Assembly: GCF_040403615.1 (NCBI RefSeq)
Contig: NZ_JBBAKG010000017.1
Location: 16,892-80,891 of the forward strand
Reading direction: 5' to 3'
Source: Haliscomenobacter sp040403615
GTDB lineage: Bacteria; Bacteroidota; Bacteroidia; Chitinophagales; Saprospiraceae
DNA length: 64,000 nt
The position numbers and the translations under genes are program-made. Within the stretch, counting starts at the first letter, position 1. Each line of letters starts with the position of its first letter. Below are positions 60,920 to 64,000 of the stretch, piece by piece. Under the pieces are notes generated by a model that was given only the letters and a program-made list of their open reading frames with translations, had not been told where the DNA came from and made no database searches.

Positions 60920-63736
60920 ATGCCTAAGGACAATTCAATCAAGTCGGTACTGATCATCGGGAGTGGGCCCATCATTATTGGTCAGGCCTGTGAATTTGAT
61001 TATTCCGGATCCCAAGCTTCCCGCTCTTTGCGCGAAGAGGGAATCGAAGTAACCCTCATCAACTCCAACCCTGCAACCATCATGACCGACCCGGTCACGG
61101 CAGACAACGTGTACCTGCTGCCCCTGACCGTGGAAAGCATCATCCAGATTCTGGAGGAACGCCAAATCGACGCCGTGTTGCCCACTATGGGCGGTCAAAC
61201 TGCCCTCAATCTGGCCATCGAAGCCGATAAAATGGGGGTTTGGGAAAAATACGGGGTCAGGATGATCGGGGTTGATATTGCTGCCATCGAGTTGACCGAA
61301 AACCGCGAGGCTTTCCGGCAGCACATGATCGATATCGGACTGGATGTAGCACCATCCCAAATTGCCAACTCTTTTTTAGAAGGAAAAGAGGCAGCCCAAA
61401 AGATTGGTTTCCCGCTGGTGATTCGTCCATCGTATACCCTGGGTGGTTCTGGCGGTGGATTTGTGCACAAGGAAGATGAATTTGATGCGGCCTTGCGCCG
61501 GGGCTTGAGTGCATCCCCTACCCACGAAGTACTGGTAGAAAAAGCTGTTTTGGGATGGAAAGAGTTTGAGCTGGAGTTGCTGCGCGACATGAACGACAGT
61601 GTCGTAATCATTTGTACCGTGGAAAATTTTGACCCGATGGGCATCCATACCGGAGACAGCATCACCGTTGCTCCGGCCATGACCCTTTCGGATACTGCCT
61701 ATCAAGATATGCGCGACCAGGCCATGCTGGCCATGCGTTCACTTGGCAATTTCTCTGGTGGCTGTAATATCCAGTTTGCACAGGATCCCGTAACCGAAAA
61801 GTTCATCGTGATCGAGATCAACCCTCGGGTATCGCGTTCTTCGGCCCTGGCCAGTAAAGCTACCGGCTACCCGATTGCTAAAATTTCGGCGAAACTGGCA
61901 CTTGGCTACCAACTGGACGAACTCAAAAACCAGATCACCAAAACGACCTCGGCATTTTTTGAACCTACGCTGGACTACGTAATCGTCAAAATGCCGCGCT
62001 GGAACTTTGATAAATTCCCAGGGGCAGATACGACGCTGGGCTTGCAGATGAAATCGGTAGGCGAGGTGATGGCCATCGGGCGCAACTTCCTGGAAGCGCT
62101 ACAAAAAGCTTGTCAGTCGCTGGAAAATGGACGCAAAGGCTTGGGCGGCGACATCAAGGAATGGGTCAAAGTAGAAGATGTACTCAACCGCCTCGAAGTG
62201 GGTACCGAAGACCGGATTTTCCGCATCAAGGATGCCATCCGCCTCGGGGTTCCGTTGCAAACCATTCAAAAGTTGACCAAAATTGATCCCTGGTTCCTCA
62301 AGCAGATCAAGCGCCTAGTCAAATACGAAAAGCAACTGCTGAAATACAATGTACCGGAAGACCTCCCCGTAGATTTTTTCCGGGAACTCAAAGAAGTAGG
62401 TTACTCTGATGCCCAGATCGCCTGGACGATGCGGGTCAATGAGGAAGATGTAAAGAAGGTGCGATACAAACGCAATATTCGCCGTACGTATAAAATGGTG
62501 GATACCTGTGCCGCTGAGTTTGAAGCAAAAACACCTTATTATTACTCAACTTTTGACAGCGAAAACGAAAGCATCCCTTCTGATCGAAAAAAGATCATCG
62601 TTTTGGGTTCAGGCCCCAACCGCATCGGGCAAGGCATCGAATTTGACTATTGCTGCGTACACGGTCTTTTGGCCATCAAAGAAGCAGGCTTCGAAGCCAT
62701 CATGGTCAACTGTAACCCCGAAACGGTTTCGACCGACTTTAACATGGCCGACAAGCTTTACTTCGAGCCCGTTTTCTGGGAGCACCTCGAAGAAATCATC
62801 GACCTTGAACAACCAGAAGGGGTAATAGTACAGCTGGGTGGACAAACTGCCCTCAAACTGGCTGAAAACCTCTATAAAAAAGGTGTAAAAATCATCGGCA
62901 CCAGTTTCCCGAATATGGACTTGGCCGAAGACCGCGGCGCATTCTCCGACCTGCTCAAATCCGAAGGGGTGCCTTACCCCGACTACGGCGTAGCCGATGA
63001 TGTGGATGACGCCATCCGCATTGCCCACGAGGTGGGTTACCCGGTTTTGGTGCGTCCGAGCTACGTATTGGGAGGCCAAAACATGCGCATCGTCATCAAC
63101 GACGAAGACCTGGAACGCCATGTACTGAACATCTTCAAGCACATGCCCGACAACAAGGTTTTGGTAGACCACTTCCTAGAGCGCGCCAAAGAAGCCGAAA
63201 TCGATGCCATCTTTGATGGCGAAGACATCCACATCATGGGCATTATGGAGCACATCGAGCCAGCGGGGATTCACTCCGGCGACAGCTCGGCGGTTTTGCC
63301 TACCTACAGCCTTTCGGTAGAAGCGGTCAACACCATGGTGGAATACGCCGGAATCATGGCCCGCGCGCTCAACATTCGCGGCTTGATCAACATCCAGTTT
63401 GCCATCAAAGACAACCATGTATATGTGATTGAAGCCAACCCACGTGCTTCACGTACTACTCCCTTTATTGCCAAAGCCTATAAAGTGCCTTACCTCAAAA
63501 TTGCCACCTTGGTGATGCTGGGTACGCACAAACTAAAAGACTTCGACATCAAGCCACAACCGAGTGGCTACGCCATCAAAGTTCCCGTATTCAGTTTTGA
63601 CAAATTCCCGAATGTAGACAAACAATTGGGCCCAGAAATGAAGTCAACGGGTGAGGAGATTCGGTACATTAAAGACTTAAGTGATCCGTTCTTTAGAGAA
63701 TTGGATCGGAATCGGTACATGTATTTGACGCGGTAG
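60920..63736 (+). CDS. carB: Carbamoyl-phosphate synthase large subunit, short form without MGS domain
   Basis: A 938-residue large subunit making carbamoyl phosphate for pyrimidine and arginine synthesis, working with CarA. First ATP-grasp half (about 1-400, 'GSGPIIIGQACEFDYSG', 'RPSYTLGGSGGGF'), oligomerisation domain (about 400-550), second ATP-grasp half (about 550-930, 'GSGPNRIGQGIEFDYC', 'RPSYVLGGQNMRIV'). The protein ends right after the second ATP-grasp domain ('FRELDRNRYMYLTR'), so the ~130-residue MGS-like allosteric domain of the ~1070-residue enterobacterial enzyme is missing. The reading frame has no sign of a frameshift; short forms of about this length are known in other Bacteroidota. 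carA is not nearby. Confidence 0.95.
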   Translation: MPKDNSIKSVLIIGSGPIIIGQACEFDYSGSQASRSLREEGIEVTLINSNPATIMTDPVTADNVYLLPLTVESIIQILEERQIDAVLPTMGGQTALNLAIEADKMGVWEKYGVRMIGVDIAAIELTENREAFRQHMIDIGLDVAPSQIANSFLEGKEAAQKIGFPLVIRPSYTLGGSGGGFVHKEDEFDAALRRGLSASPTHEVLVEKAVLGWKEFELELLRDMNDSVVIICTVENFDPMGIHTGDSITVAPAMTLSDTAYQDMRDQAMLAMRSLGNFSGGCNIQFAQDPVTEKFIVIEINPRVSRSSALASKATGYPIAKISAKLALGYQLDELKNQITKTTSAFFEPTLDYVIVKMPRWNFDKFPGADTTLGLQMKSVGEVMAIGRNFLEALQKACQSLENGRKGLGGDIKEWVKVEDVLNRLEVGTEDRIFRIKDAIRLGVPLQTIQKLTKIDPWFLKQIKRLVKYEKQLLKYNVPEDLPVDFFRELKEVGYSDAQIAWTMRVNEEDVKKVRYKRNIRRTYKMVDTCAAEFEAKTPYYYSTFDSENESIPSDRKKIIVLGSGPNRIGQGIEFDYCCVHGLLAIKEAGFEAIMVNCNPETVSTDFNMADKLYFEPVFWEHLEEIIDLEQPEGVIVQLGGQTALKLAENLYKKGVKIIGTSFPNMDLAEDRGAFSDLLKSEGVPYPDYGVADDVDDAIRIAHEVGYPVLVRPSYVLGGQNMRIVINDEDLERHVLNIFKHMPDNKVLVDHFLERAKEAEIDAIFDGEDIHIMGIMEHIEPAGIHSGDSSAVLPTYSLSVEAVNTMVEYAGIMARALNIRGLINIQFAIKDNHVYVIEANPRASRTTPFIAKAYKVPYLKIATLVMLGTHKLKDFDIKPQPSGYAIKVPVFSFDKFPNVDKQLGPEMKSTGEEIRYIKDLSDPFFRELDRNRYMYLTR

Positions 63737-63805
63737 AATTGGGGATTCGCGGCCGTATGGTATACCGCATACCTGATTGAAAATACTTGGTTATAGAGAT
63801 TTGAT

Positions 63806-63838
63806 AAGCGCTTGTTTGGGGGAACTGAACAAGCGCTT
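63806..63838 (+). terminator. Hairpin downstream of carB
   Basis: An 11-bp perfect stem (aagcgcttgtt / aacaagcgctt) with an 11-base loop about 70 bases after the stop; followed by GT repeats rather than a T-run. Confidence 0.55.
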
Positions 63839-63852
63839 GTTGTGTGTGATGG

Positions 63853-64000
63853 TTACTCACTCACATTACGCAATACGCTGTATTTGGGTCGTTTCAAACG
63901 ATAAATTTCTACGAATTTACTGAGTAGTTGAACTGCTTTTGAATATTTGTCACTTTTTGTCTGATACAAAAAGTAACCAAAAAAATCAAGGCTGTATTGA
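63853..64000 (-). CDS. Possible 3' end of a minus-strand gene (partial)
   Basis: From the window edge to a TAA at 63853-63855 the minus strand stays open for 48 codons, ending 'VEIYRLKRPKYSVLRNVSE'. The composition is protein-like, but the upstream part overlaps a 'tttttgtctgatacaaaaag' segment that occurs as an intergenic motif in many bacteria, so this may be spurious. No family can be named. Confidence 0.3.
   Translation of the reverse strand, partial: QYSLDFFGYFLYQTKSDKYSKAVQLLSKFVEIYRLKRPKYSVLRNVSE

Noticed and set aside
60920..63736. CarB shortness as a frameshift artefact
   Set aside because: The frame ends cleanly and the following 260 bases show no remaining MGS-like coding in the other frames; the short form is known from other Bacteroidota.
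63939..63994. 'ctttttgtctgatacaaaaagtaacc' as a mobile-element end
   Set aside because: Only one copy visible and it is similar to common intergenic motifs; no flanking structure.

Overview
The window is about 64 kb of a Bacteroidota chromosome. The evidence is consistent: several type IX secretion (T9SS) C-terminal sorting domains, a PorP/SprF protein, a gliding-associated (CHU_C) giant surface protein, and at least sixteen matches to the Bacteroidota -7 promoter box TAnnTTTG just upstream of genes. Gene content and medium GC suggest the Saprospiria (Haliscomenobacter/Lewinella-like). That is an inference from gene style, not a database result. No rRNA, tRNA, CRISPR array, complete insertion sequence or prophage was seen.

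Layout. 1-7.6 kb: 3' end of a topoisomerase IV B gene, a DUF6544-like membrane protein, an OmpA/PD40 envelope protein, a DUF1800-DUF1501 pair and a purine nucleoside phosphorylase. 7.6-14.5 kb: housekeeping genes (small membrane protein, CrcB, WecA-like transferase, M3 peptidase, UppS, aconitase). 14.6-19.7 kb: a small accessory stretch with a RloA/RloB-type ATPase plus TOPRIM-like pair behind its own promoter and palindrome, a membrane bactofilin-like protein, and an XRE-ImmA/PIN toxin-antitoxin-like pair with a promoter inside an operator-like palindrome. 19.8-24.5 kb: MutY, an ECF sigma factor, an LptF/G permease and a DUF58 protein, with a perfect 66-bp palindrome between two of them. 24.5-33.8 kb: a MITE-like inverted repeat, a T9SS cargo protein, a beta-CASP metallo-hydrolase, an ECF sigma/membrane protein/DUF4097 operon, a PhoD-like phosphatase, an AIM24 protein and a small membrane protein.

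33.8-41 kb: a Prc-like protease, a small membrane protein, a gene-free stretch that looks like a free-standing structured RNA gene, a LytTR response regulator joined to a DtxR-type regulator, a polysaccharide deacetylase and GltX. 41-50.7 kb: a three-gene surface cassette (2129-residue Ig-repeat T9SS type B protein, PorP/SprF, OmpA/PD40). 50.7-64 kb: Ald and TsaE, GyrB, a duplicated-domain lipoprotein, an M29 aminopeptidase, a degenerate exonuclease-like protein, a DUF4129-DUF4350-MoxR operon, a CarB lacking the MGS domain, and the edge of one more possible gene.

The best candidates for something new are the ~180-nt RNA gene at 36.83-37.02 kb and the RloA/RloB-type cassette with its promoter-palindrome at 14.59-16.57 kb.
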